Shown here one piece after another: positions 47,034 through 59,030 of a DNA stretch of 64,000 nt. Made by a program: the position numbers and the translations under genes. The first letter of the stretch is position 1. Each line of letters starts with the position of its first letter. Source of the stretch: Lutraria lutraria (lineage: Eukaryota > Mollusca > Bivalvia > Venerida > Mactridae); assembly GCA_964023205.1 (NCBI GenBank), contig OZ026833.1, positions 1,084,176 through 1,148,175 of the forward strand, read 5' to 3'. Under the pieces are notes generated by a model. It did no database searches and was not told the DNA's origin. It worked only from the letters and a program-made list of their open reading frames with translations.

Positions 47034-47953
47034 CTAATTTTTATCAGTACATGTTGTATGTATTAAACGGTGTTTCTTCATGTCACCTTTCTGCACAAAT
47101 GCTTTATCACAGATGTCACATTTGAGAGGTTTTTCTCCTGTATGTATTCTCATGTGATCCTTAACATGGCTCATTTTGGAGAAAAAGGATCCACAGATAT
47201 CACATTCAAAAGGTCTTTGTCTCCTGTATGAATTTTTTTGTGCTGGTTCAGAATGCTGTGTTGGGTGAAAGAGGACCCACATATGACACATTTAAAAGGG
47301 TTTTCTCCACTATGAATTTTCAAGTGCTGATTCAAATTTCCTCTTGTGATGAAAGATGACCCACATATCTCACATTTAAAAGGTTTTTCTCCGGTATGAA
47401 TTTTCATGTGCCTCTTCAAATGTTCTTTGTGGATGAAAGAGAATCCACATATCCCACATTTAAAAGGTTTTTCTCCACTATGAATTTTCATGTGCTGATT
47501 CAAATTTCCTTTTTGGATGAAAGAGGATCCACATATCCCACATTTAAAAGGTTTTTCTCCACTATGAATTTTCATGTGCTGATTCAAATTTCCTTTTTGG
47601 ATGAAAGAGAATCCACATATCTCACATTTAAAAGGTCTTTCTCCGGTATGAATATCCATGTGCCGGTTCAGGCCTCCTTTCCGGGTGAAAGAGGATCCAC
47701 ATATGTCACATTTAAAAGGTCTTTCCCTTGTATGAATTCTCTCATGTCCATTCTGATCTTCCTTCGGCTTGAATGCTTCATCAACTAAGTCACATTTAAA
47801 TATTTTTATTTTATGGGAATCTATTACCATGTGTCTCTTAACATCTGCTTTCTGTGGAAATGCTTTATCACATACTAGTTTCATACGATGGAAAGGTTTT
47901 GTACCAATACATCTAACAAGTTCAATTACTGTCTGATTAGATGTTGAGCTCAT
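47034..47953 (-). pseudogene. C2H2 zinc-finger gene, single exon, frameshifted between fingers
   Basis: An ATG at 47953 (MSSTSNQTVIELVRCIGTKP) opens a frame with two degenerate fingers and then six standard fingers joined by (T/S)GE(K/R/N)PFKC linkers, for example CDICGSSFTRKGGLNRHMDIH. At about 47215, within the linker after the sixth good finger (TGDK), the frame shifts; the simplest repair is loss of two bases in GGAGACAAAGACC. The array resumes in another frame with CDICGSFFSKMSHVKDHMRI and CDICDKAFVQKGDMKKHRLI and stops at 47034. As it stands the product is 260 aa with a short foreign tail. Either the locus is decaying or the read contains an indel error. The fingers would bind DNA; the target is unknown. 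No KRAB-like effector is seen. Confidence 0.8.
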
Positions 47954-48808
47954 TCTCTGGAATGATTAATCAGCTACAAGTTGATGTCCCAGAATCCTAG
48001 TTATGGTTATTAATAATAAAATGTGGTGTATTATAACAACTTAAGTAATAATTAATCATCATTATTCTCCAATTAAAATAGAATATAAATTTCAACCATG
48101 TCGCCACTTTCCGCATGCTGTGTTTGTGTAATTGCAGTTTAAACCACAGCCTTATTAATAAAATCACACCAGAATTACATTGAAGATTGGGTCATGGATT
48201 TCAGTCAAATGATGAACCTGAAAATATATTAAAAAAAAGATGTCTAGTATACATAAGAAGCACAGCAATTATTGTTAAACTTATATTCATTGCATCAAAT
48301 ATCATATGATGATGGTAAAAATCACCTATTCTCAAAAATTCACTATGCAAATAATTTGTGGCAATGTTTCCTGAACCAGACATTTTTTTTGCCTAATCCT
48401 AGGTACCCATTATAAAGATAAACTGATAATTGAACTGTCTGATTGTAGTTGTGTAGGCATGGAATTGGATGTGGCTAAAGTCTGTCGATACCGGTTATTA
48501 CCATAATGTAAAATTCTAAGTTCAATATTTCAAATTTGTCTTTAACGTAATTTGAATTTCCGCATGTAAATATGCAGATGTTTGTAAGGCTAAGAGGATG
48601 GCCTTTCCGAATCGTTCACGAAATCGGCAAACCGAAAAGCTGAATTAGTAGGATGATATTTTAAACATGTCTATATTAATAAACTTCCAATGTTGAAGGC
48701 AAATGGTTTTTTTTTTTTAGAACTTTACTCGAGAATAATTGGAAGGAAATGATATTTAAGCATTCACAGTTTCATTTCAACCCACCAGATACTGGCAATC
48801 AATAGCTG
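47954..48808. other. Upstream of the zinc-finger gene; no other gene recognised
   Basis: AT-rich, with small random frames. A 5' UTR exon of the zinc-finger gene could lie here or further right. Confidence 0.45.
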
Positions 48809-49151
48809 TCAGGACTCTCATTTGACCTTTTTGGGGGCCGAAATAGGGCCCCATTCCCCTACTAAAATAATATACTTTTTCCCCCTATTTTAGATAAAAA
48901 TTCCCCTCCAGAAAAATAAATTAAGAACATTTTTTTAGGGGGGTTTAAATGGTTGTTGATATTAAGTTATTAACCTTTGATTAATTGTATATTAATGTAC
49001 ATTATTTCAAAATACAGCTGTCATAAGCTGAAAATGGTTCTTGCAGGATTATAAGGCAGTTTAAAAAATTCCCTGAAATTCCTCATAAAGACACGAAATT
49101 CCCCTACCTGAGGGCCCCGGGCCCCTTCCCTTAAAGTGCAGCTAGGGCCCT
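48809..49151. mobile_element. hAT-like non-autonomous element with CAGG...CCCTG ends
   Basis: It starts CAGGACTCTCATTTGACC, holds GGGCCC/TTCCCCT-rich ends (AATAGGGCCCCATTCCCCTA; GAAATTCCCCTACCTGAGGG) and ends AGCTAGGGCCCTG. A related element in the opposite sense lies at 63470-63795 (AGGGCCCTAATT..., GGTAGGGGAATTTCAC). The CAGG/CCTG ends are typical of hAT; a clean 8-bp duplication is not visible. Confidence 0.5.
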
Positions 49152-51069
49152 GGCTGTTTTATGAAGGGCCATACGCAGAGACGCTAAGATGGCTACAATG
49201 TTGATAAACAAAAACTTTGAACATTTTTTATTTGTATTAACCAGGTGGTATTTGCATCTGTTTAACCCGATAAAATGTTTTTACCAATGATAAACTTATC
49301 AAACATACTGATTTAATGTACTGTTTATATGGGGAAGTCAAAGACCGGGTCCCACCAAGCGGGTCCCGGGCTTTGGCCTTGCCTGGCTTTAGACAATGCG
49401 TACATTAGAAAGATTCAATGTGAATTACAACAATTTCAAATGTATCATCTATCGTGGAGATTGTCACTTCCAAACCATGGAGGCCACCATTTTGGCTGCC
49501 ATTTTGTTTGTAAATTATTTGTCGCGTTACCTTTTATGTTTGACTGAATCTGTTCGTCTGCTCTGTTGTTGAAACGTAAGTAAGTAATGTAGGCATCGTT
49601 CTATGATGTTAACGTGGCATTATAATTTATATCGGAAACATCAATCATTAGATGTAAGTTTAATGTGATTGTATCATATCAGACTATTGTGGATTTGGTA
49701 GTATTTAGGGTGTACTTTATTCCATTGTTCTATCTGTTTACAAGAAATTGAAAGCAAACTAATTGAAGTTATTTTTAAAAAAAAACATTAGTTAAAAAAG
49801 ACAAATAGGATTGTCCAAACGCTTTTGGTTAGCTGTGTGAAAAAGTGTCTGAATAAAGCCTGCGCATGAACGCTAGACAGGAAGCGGTCCGTTGAAACAC
49901 CCCAATAACTATTGAAACTCCCCAATACCTATTGAAACACCCCAATACACCCCAATAACTCTTGAATAACTCCAATACAACTCAATATTAATAATAATTC
50001 AACTTTATATAATGAAACAATGTATGTTATAACAAACATTTATATCATATATTAAGCACAATACAACCCAATAACTCTTGAATCACCCCAATATTATTAT
50101 ACTATATATACTCAAATATTCACAAAGTACTTTATATTATAACGCTTTATTCTCGACTAAATAATCATTTTAAACATTCAAATTTCAATACACATCATTA
50201 GACATCTAAAATTAGTGCACGAACGAATAAGAAATGTGTATTCATGTTTAACTGAATGCATGTAGTAAGTAATTGATCAATAGTACTGATCATGGCCATA
50301 ACTCGTTTCTAAGCGGCTAAATTGGCCTGCAGCCGGTTGTTATTGAGAACCCTGTATAATGTATGTGATGAAGTACTGTGTATCCTTTTTCTTTATACTA
50401 TCATTTAGGATTTGCTTGTGTGTTGTTGTTCATCACCAAATATTTATTTATTCTTTTTTCTGTCTTTCTCTTAATGGAATCTGAATTTTTTTGTGATTAT
50501 TTTTCATGTGTTTGTCATTGTAATTTGCAAAATGATGTTTTGTAACAGGATATTTTGTGTATAGGTTAATGAATAATTTCAGCATTGTACAAATCCTAAA
50601 TAAATTACAGATTTATAATTAAAATGGACAAGCTATGTTTTGTAACTTTTAAAGTGAGCCGCAAATTCATCACCTTTGTGCTTAGCCTATTTTCAAAATA
50701 CATTTATCTAGGCAATTTTTTTACTTTTTAGAGTTAAAATAACGAATTTGAAACATTCATTGCTTACAATGTGTCAGAAGGGACATTACGGGATATCTGT
50801 TTTAAAAACCCGTACCACACTAAACAGCTAAACGGTCATCGATGGTCGCGGATTTATGTTATACGCCCCTACAGACAACAAAGACTACATCGTTCAACAA
50901 TTGAAAAGATGATTGCTGTGTAACATATTTATGATGATATTATTTACGTATACAGTACGGGGAGCACATTATTTATCTAATTCCTGTTTACCGTTTAATG
51001 TAATCTAATGACCGCCATATTGAATCTAGGTATGTATAAAGTCCAGACTCCCGGGATACTTGGACTTGC
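49152..51069. other. Intergenic; short CCCCAATA tandem repeat inside
   Basis: At 49893-49985, and again near 50060-50090, ACCCCAATAACTATTGAA-like units recur about seven times, imperfectly. Otherwise AT-rich with no gene recognised. Confidence 0.5.
49484..49509 (-). promoter_or_regulatory. Tandem YY1-like motifs
   Basis: The minus strand reads CAAAATGGCAGCCAAAATGG, two YY1-like AAAATGG(C/T) sites, in a GC-richer patch 1.5 kb upstream of the zinc-finger ATG. It may be a distal promoter; this rests on motif resemblance only. Confidence 0.25.
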
Positions 51070-51077
51070 CGAAAAAC

Positions 51078-51544
51078 TAGAACTGGGTATCGGTCCTTAA
51101 AAGCGTATCACGATATATCACAATATTTCATGCTGTATCACGATACGTATCGCGATATATATAAATGGTAAATTTACAGCAAAGCATTAAAAATTAACAT
51201 TTATATAAATGTCTTGGGTAATAATACAGACTATAGCTGACAGTGTAGTTTAATTCACACTTCAAATAAGTTGTTCTTTTTTGGCACTGTTGAAACTATT
51301 AATGCATGTATATATATAAATATATATTCGTGCACAGCCAATAATATTACAAGATTGACCAGCATTTAGACATGAATAACACTTTACCACAATGTATGTA
51401 CTATTTTTTACTATAATAAACATATAAAGTTCAGTTATTTAAGCTAAGCCCGATATATCGGTATACTGAAAAAATATTGTGATATTTATATTGTCTAGCT
51501 GATATCGCGATATACCGATAAACCGATAAAACCTCCCAGCTCTA
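51078..51544. mobile_element. hAT-type MITE with 8-bp target-site duplication
   Basis: Inverted ends TAGAACTGGGTATCGG and CCCAGCTCTA bound 467 bp. Both flanks carry the 8-bp direct repeat CGAAAAAC (51070-51077 and 51545-51552), diagnostic of a hAT-superfamily insertion. The interior is full of CGATATA/TATCGCGATA palindromes. No transposase. Confidence 0.85.
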
Positions 51545-51552
51545 CGAAAAAC

Positions 51553-53660
51553 GGCTAAAAAACGCTCGAAAGTTGAAAAACGCATTGTAGAAGACTTAAC
51601 TTCTTGTTTTTCTACATTAAACCTATATACTTTCTGTGAAAATTTGAAGAAATACAATTCAGAACTTTTATTAGTGTTTTCAAGGACTTATATACAGACG
51701 TCCTTGTTGTTTTCTTACTATTTTCTAGACGAATTATACTTATGAGTATTAGTTTATTATAGTTGTTTGCGAGCATATAGTGTAGTGTCTATTACTAGTT
51801 TGGATAATCCTGGCCATTTGATTGGCTAATGGTGATGACTGAATCCATTAATAGTTGACAGGTAAGTATATCATGGATAAGTTGTTGTCTGACTATTTGA
51901 AGTTCAATGTGGTTGTATGATAGTGCTCAGATTTATGGTGAATTCGTTAACATTTAGGGTTGATTCTATTTGATTGATGTAGGGTATGATACTACCATGT
52001 GCTTGTGAAGTATATAAATGAATTGAATTTATTCATTTATCAAATACTCATGATTGTCAATATATGTGTATTACTCATATATATTATGTAAATATGTTAT
52101 ACTCTCTATAATGGAGGATTGGATAAAATATACGCAGTCGATATCCTATATGAAAAAATCAACTGAAGTTCTCGAAATAGAAAAAACATAAACCAATATG
52201 CTACTTGTAATGCGTCTACCTATAACGTTTTGTTATAGTTTTTCTTGTTATTAATAATCTAAGTTACTTCTTTTGACTACATAAGACTAATTCCTTAGTT
52301 GCAATTTACCTGACGGTTCAGATCTACGGTAAATCAAGGAAGGACTTATATATATATAAGACCTTGGGTGAATTAATATACAAAAACAGGAGCGCGGATG
52401 TTTCTTGCAATTTATAACCACAAATGTAATGATATAATTCGAAAAAAATGTAATAAAAGTGGTTAAAAACAATCACATGTAAAGTATCAAAACGGGCCCC
52501 GTTATGACAAAATTGATTCCAGCTAAAACGATAAATGAAAATCTTATGTGCTGAATACAGCAACATATAATGTCTATACATTTTGCGTCACTTAATGTAT
52601 TCATTTTGTTCGGTTATTCTTTGATGTATTGTATTTTTGACGGTGGAGTTTTAGTTATGACGTACCAGGACATGATATACACTTCATCAGAGACGTATAT
52701 TATAATATAAATACAATAATTGTATTATTACATCTCTGATTAAATGTACATAAATGTAGAGTCACTGGATGTGTAGGCCTATATCCTATTCCGTATGTGC
52801 TTAATAACCACATACACACACGCACCATAAATGAAAATGGAGTGAAAAAAATGTATCTGCATGTAACGTGTACCGAGCGGTTGAACCTATCGCCGTTTAC
52901 AACTATATATATAATTTTCCTCTATCCTACTTTGGCTTTGATTATGTATAAATAGACTGAAATAAGCATGCGTCTGATAAATATCTAAACGAATTAATAC
53001 ATTTGTACCGATAATCAATGTTTCAAATGATTAACTTTATCTCAGCTATCAACAATTCCAAATTTTAACGGTTGGACACTTGCAATTCAACTCTAACCAT
53101 GGACTAAGCAGATCAGTAATCACTGTTACGAGATATAATTATACAATTATGATTATGTTTGAACGTCATACTACGACCCGGTTCTGGTCCTGCAATTATA
53201 GTATATCCGACTCTATAGACAGTCTATCGGTCTCATAGAGTACTGAAGGATACACTGATGTTACAGGACGCGAACGCAAAGTCCCAGTCTGCTCTCTTTC
53301 TCTTATCGTTTAACCATATATATATATATCCCCAACTGTCTAGGCGGCAGAGCTTCCTCAGACAGTCGATTATGATCCAGGTTAACACACATCCGAGATC
53401 ATTCCCCGACACATGACATGTCGATCTTTCCTAAATTGACTGTCCTTTTATACCCTACTGTACATGTATTAATAAACTCATTCTGATTGGTTACCTAATG
53501 CTTGCAAACGATTGGTCAATAATGGTGGAATTAAAATGATACGTCAATATATTATCGTAATGACAATATCATTGGTTCCTAAATGTAATCGTTTGATTGG
53601 TTTAATTTTTTTTTATCCGAAAATCCGAAGCGATCACCCATATTTAGCGTTAACTAATTG
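51553..53660. other. Intergenic, AT-rich, no gene recognised
   Basis: Contains a small foldback at 52683-52739 (ATCAGAGACGTATATTATAA against TTACATCTCTGAT) and an AT dinucleotide run near 53319. Fragments GGACTTATATAC occur at 51685 and 52340, resembling the tip of the element at 53661. Confidence 0.5.
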
Positions 53661-54170
53661 CAAGGACTTATATACATACATGGATTCGCAACTGCTAAAA
53701 ATAGATCAAACGATATCGTTCGGCGATCCCACAATGCATTGCTATATATACTCGGCAATGTCCGACAGCTGTATTTTGGGTGTTTACGAATTTGATTATA
53801 CTAATAAAACTCTGGCAATTGGGCACGGGAAATTGGTAAAGGATGCAACAAATTCCTTAAAGATATTGAGATACATTTATAATCCACAAAGTCTAAGTAT
53901 AAGCATCGAAAAAGGCGTCAGTCGAACATTTTAAATTCCAAGACGGCGGACATCTATTATAATCCTTTAGTCTCCGAGATTAAACATTCGGAATACCACG
54001 GATATTTTCGCTGTTATTATCATTCGGATATCACGGACTTTTTCGTATTTTCGCTTTTGTAAACAATATAGCTTGTATTCCCGTTGATTCACGTCTTATT
54101 ATCGCGGGATTTGATTACTTTAAACTGTTAATACGGAAGTTGCGAATCCATGTATGTATATAAGTCCTTG
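53661..54170. mobile_element. MITE with perfect 33-bp inverted ends and target-site duplication
   Basis: The left end CAAGGACTTATATACATACA...GGATTCGCAACT (53661-53693) is the exact reverse complement of 54138-54170. CTAATTG occurs directly on both sides (53654-53660 and 54171-54177), a 7- or 8-bp target-site duplication. Perfect ends mean a recent insertion. Confidence 0.92.
53680..53934 (+). other. 84-codon open frame inside the MITE
   Basis: From an ATG at 53680, inside the left inverted repeat, a frame runs MDSQLLKIDQTISFGDPTMH... to TAA at 53932. The composition is not obviously random (YIYSAMSDSCILGVYEF), but I recognise no domain, and the frame is also open leftwards outside the element, which argues for chance. 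It is kept as a weak candidate only. Confidence 0.15.
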
Positions 54171-54177
54171 CTAATTG

Positions 54178-56171
54178 CATAAATTATATCTATTTAGATT
54201 TAAAATACACAAATCAATGCTGAAAGTAGACACTGAACAAAGTTACTTACGTTCAGAAAAGTATTAATATATTATCAATAAGATAGTTTTGTCTTTAAAA
54301 GAAATTTATATACACACATTCTTAAAATGATTAATATGAGTTTTAATTTTTTTTAAATAATTAATAGAATTATGTAAAAGAAATATACATTTATAAATAA
54401 ATTAATGAAAGGACATGAATTTCACGACTTTAAGAATAAAATACAACCGAAAGAGCACATGTATATACGATGTTAATAAAACATGAAAGCTGATTAATGT
54501 TCTGTTATGTTCTGAATACTGCCAACACAAAACTAACATTTTAATAGGCCCTCAACCGTTTGTATCATTTGTAAATGTACATGAATATATTAGGTAATTA
54601 TAGCTAGGTCTTTGGTAAAGCTCAAACACTGAAATGAAACTGATGAATTGTTTTTGTGTGTCTTTCTTGCTGCGAGTCTATCCAGCCTTTCACTATATCA
54701 TTTGTTTCCTTTGCAAAAACAAGTATTTAATTTTGTAACACACGAATTCTCAATGAACCGGCCAAAATGGATATACGACACAACGTTTTTAAATGACCTT
54801 CTTGAATCTGAATCAATTTGAAACCACTGAATGCTTTGTGTATTTTACGGTACATTTTTATATTTATTTCACGTATAAAATATTCATAACACTATCAAAT
54901 ATGACTTAGTCTGTCTGTATTCAACAAAATAACAACCATGTATAATGTTACTGATATTTCCTTTTTTAAACATCGTTTATCCTTACGTTAGATGTTTAAA
55001 CATCTCTCTATAATTTTCATAGAACAGTTGCTCTTGTTTTATATTTTATCATTTAAAGTATGCAAGTACTTTTGCTGTAAAATACGTTCCTATAACTCGT
55101 ATTTGAAAACAAAGGGTTAATGTAATGGGTATAGGTATCTTTATCACGTAAACGACAAATCTAACTAATTTTTATATGAGATAGAGAAAGGTATTGAAAT
55201 AAATTAACTATTATAATTGTTCGCTTGAAATGTCTTTATTTTGACTTATATATCATTTATGACACTATTTTGTGATTAATAAAAAAATATTTGGGAAGAT
55301 AATAGAGAGACAAAAGTCACGTAAACTATATATACTAATTGGCGTTTATATATGAGCGATGCCAATCATATATTTGATATATTCATTCAGTTAGAATATA
55401 AAAATAACTGTGTCATACCACTAACGGAATTACAATGTAATCATATCAACAAGAATTATTTTCAGCGTACCTCAGAATATCCAAATACATTGTAATTGTC
55501 ACGTAAACTACATACATGTACGTACATTTGTATTCTGATTATTCCAAAAGTTCAGTTTATCTTCATTTGATAATTTTTAAAAGCGCTAGACCTTACTTGT
55601 GCGATTGAGGATCTATATTTCTCTATGCACCATATATCTGTTTTTACGGTTACATAAATAAATGCTACAAAGGACAATGAAGATCCACAGCATCACTAGG
55701 CTAGATGAGGAACATATCGTGTGCAGAAATGCAACATGCGTCTGTGAAGAATGCTCAACGGAATAATGCTTTCATTTGCAGCAGAAATGCAAATGTGACT
55801 GGAAATATAATTATATATATATCCATATGAAAGACTTGTAAACTTGATATTTCTCTTTCTTGCACTTTATTGCTAAATACACCAAAAGAAAGAATCTCGA
55901 ACAATGGAAGCAAATTTGTTAAAAAAGACATTTCATCATGGTCTTCAGCAAGCATATCTGATCATGTAAATTAACCTACGAAATGATTGATATGTTTTCT
56001 ACTGAAATAATGATGATATTAATAGAGATTGATTTTCATAATTATATGATGGTCGACAGATTTGAAGAAAAACATATTTATTTTATTTTGCATGAATTGC
56101 GTAGCTCAAAAGCATGTTTAGTATCAGCGCAGTTCAAAAGATTAAATAAAAGCATGTTCGGTATCAGTTAG
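54178..56171. other. Intergenic, very AT-rich, nothing recognised
   Basis: Long AT-rich stretch with random short frames. No repeat ends, exons or RNA genes are seen. Confidence 0.5.
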
Positions 56172-56713
56172 ATGACCCTTTATCGCTCACCTGAGAACAA
56201 AGACACTATAATTAATGACCAGATAATATAGTTTCCATCTCGTATAACCCATTTTTACGTAGATTTTGAGATCAAAACCAACAATGAAGGTATAATACTG
56301 TTAAACAAGCTAAAATATAGCAAATTTTCTAAGTCAAGGGCCCATAACTCTTGAAGTTCTGGTCCGATTCCGCCCATAATCGTACTTGTCCAATATATTT
56401 TGGTTATACATAATTACTGAAAATATTATTAGGATTGGTGAATAATTGAATGCGCTAGAGTGTAAACAAACTCAAATATAGCAAATTTTCAAAGTCAAGG
56501 GCCCATATAACTCTAGAAGTTATAGTCCGATTTCGCCCATAATCGAACTTAGCCGAGACATTGTGGCCATATACATTGCGAGCAAGTTTGATTAAGATTT
56601 GTTAAGAGCTGTGGGTGCTAGAGTGTAAAGAAACTAATTGTGGACGGACGACGGACGCCGGACATTCATCGATTCTAAAAGCTAACCTGATCATCGGAAA
56701 TCAGGTGAGCTAA
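56172..56713 (+). repeat. Dispersed repeat of the 'TATCGCTCAC' superfamily
   Basis: It begins GACCCTTTATCGCTCACCTG and ends CGACGGACGCCGGAC ... ATCAGGTGAGCTAAAAA, so the ends are inverted (CTCACCTGA against TCAGGTGAG). Two monomers share AGCAAATTTTC(T/A)AAGTCAAG and GGGCCCATAACTCT. It has the same ends and layout as 2388-3497. Confidence 0.75.
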
Positions 56714-58314
56714 AAAGCTTAAATTACGTACTAGATGCAATGGACATTCAATAATGCTCGTGTATTTAATGTATTCAATAGCAACAATGAAAAATTACAA
56801 TGTTAGAAAGGGACTACTAAATTTGAATTTTACGTGACAATGCAGATTATTTTTACGTGACATTTTAAAATAGGAGTTTGCTTGGTTCACGTGCATTGAC
56901 TTTAAGCTGAATTCAAAAATGTTTTTAAGTCAGCCCTGGTGCGTACATTATTAAGTTCTACGTAATAAGGTGACATGATTTCAACGAAATATTAAACATT
57001 TCGTACACTTATCCTTTACAAAATAGAAAATCTTTCGTCACTATGTATTTCAAGAGAAATTCATATTCACTTGGCTGTATCAACCTTCTGTGGCCCTCCG
57101 TATAGATTTTATCAATAACTTCGCTAAACTTGGCGAATGCAATACCGTCATAAACGCGACAAAGTCTTAAACAACTAATAGACCGTCACATAAAGCTTCG
57201 TCACGAAAAATACATATTCACTTTAAAATCGGAAAATTTTGTAGCGAAATTCTAAGATGGGCATCCTGAGTGGCTTTAACCACTTACAAAGACTTACAAA
57301 CCACTATATTAAAATCATTTAAATGGGTGTAATCAATTATAATTATAAACTGCATAGCCGTGTCACGTATAGATACAGACAAAAAATCCTCAATGGACAG
57401 TAGCCAACTTTAAGTTATTTGTGCGAGTGTATCGATTATATCTGCTATTGAAAGTCAATATATTTTTCAAACATATAACCCAACAATTAATTTGGATGGT
57501 TACAACACAAGCACACAGAAATAATTTTTCTGTATTTTCTATTTTCAAATGGTTCATTCTTACGCACGAGTTAAATATTTTTATATTTGAAGATATTGTT
57601 AGAATTTAAATCACAATATTAAGGCTGTGACATCAATTTGGACAGTTAAATGAAAATGCGTGAACAACATACTAATAACTTCTAAACAATACAACCCTTT
57701 CCAAAAAACAGTACGTAACAGCTGGGAACATTATATACATGCATAAGGCGATATATAAGCGATCGTCTGCTGAATTTCAACAACTACAACTATTAAGAAT
57801 GACAAATTTCTAAATATTAGTAAAAAAGATCCTTAATTATGACGATCTAAATTTTAATTTAAGATAACAATATATATATGTGTGTATCATTTAAAAGGTA
57901 ATTTTAATATCCGTATAGAACCATTTGCACCTAAGGTTTTATTTTTGGGTTATTTTAGTTAAAATCCAAGTTAAAGATACCCATGTGTGATTTTATATAG
58001 ACAAAGAAGAAGAAAATCACTGTCACAGTGGTGTAATATATCTGCCATTATGGCCATCTAAATATTAATTGAAATACATGAAATTAATATCAAATAATGC
58101 GTAAGACATTAAAGATTACTGAAATATTTGCACCTAAGAGATGGTTTGTCTAGTAATTTTGTTACTAAGTTAAGAGAAATGTATGCAGCTCCTTTTTATT
58201 TCTATATAGAAAAATTGTGGGCTATCGATTAACCGCTTGAAGATATGACCATCATCCAAACTTAGGAGTTGAAATAAGTGACAATCTGACAACCATGTAG
58301 ACAAAAATATAAAC
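56714..58314. other. Intergenic, AT-rich, nothing recognised
   Basis: Short frames only, such as 57421-57609 and 58170-58379, none with a recognisable domain. Confidence 0.5.
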
Positions 58315-59030
58315 AGGAGGACCATGATGGCCCTATATCGCTCATCAAAAATAAGACCCTTATAATTAGAGACAAACATTTTTCTTTTTTTCCTATATGA
58401 GCCTATGTAAAATTAAGTGACCCCAGGAGGTGACAGGACCATAATATGAGCAAACTAGGCAGAGGTCTACTAGATAAAGCTACATCTGAGCTCTAGGCAT
58501 TGTACATATATAGTTTCTGACAAAAAGATTTTTTTCTTTATAAGCCCATTTAAAATAAAGTAAACCCTTGGGCGGGGCCAATTTTGACCATGGGGCCACA
58601 GCTTAAAAATCTTGGTAGAGGTCCACTAGATGATGCTACACACCAAATATCTAAAGTCAAGGGGCACAAGAAGATTTTTTAGATTTTGCAATATAAGTCT
58701 ATGTAAAATCAAGTTACCACTGCGGCGGGGCCAAATTTAAGCCCAGTGCCATTATTTGAATAAACTTGGTAGAGGTCCACTAGACCATGCTACACACCAA
58801 ATATCTAAGCCCCGTGGTATTGGACAAGAAGATTTTTAAAGTTGTTTCCTTTTGGTTGCCATTGTTCAATGAAATTTAATTTGTTGAATATTTTTTTTAG
58901 AGCTTCATGCAAGAAACATCCCAGTAAACTTTCGTTAAATTGGCCAACTGCTTAAGAAGGAGATGTTGCAATTGTTGTCGCACTGACGGACGAACGGGCG
59001 GACGCCCCTACATTTGCTACCTTATGTGGT
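58315..59030 (+). repeat. Dispersed repeat of the 'TATCGCTCAC' superfamily, about 160-bp monomers
   Basis: It starts AGGAGGACCATGATGGCCCT then ATATCGCTCATC. Three or four monomers carry GGTAGAGGTCCACTAGA(T/C), ATGCTACACACCAAATATCT and GGCGGGGCCAA; the end is GACGGACGAACGGGCGGACG. The AGCTAAAAA tail is lost. Confidence 0.7.

Noticed and set aside
47396..47788. 130-codon plus-strand frame with internal repeats
   Set aside because: It is the antisense shadow of the zinc-finger array on the minus strand.
51439..51657. Minus-strand 72-codon frame
   Set aside because: It straddles the right end of the hAT-type MITE and its flank, so it cannot be an old gene, and no domain is seen.
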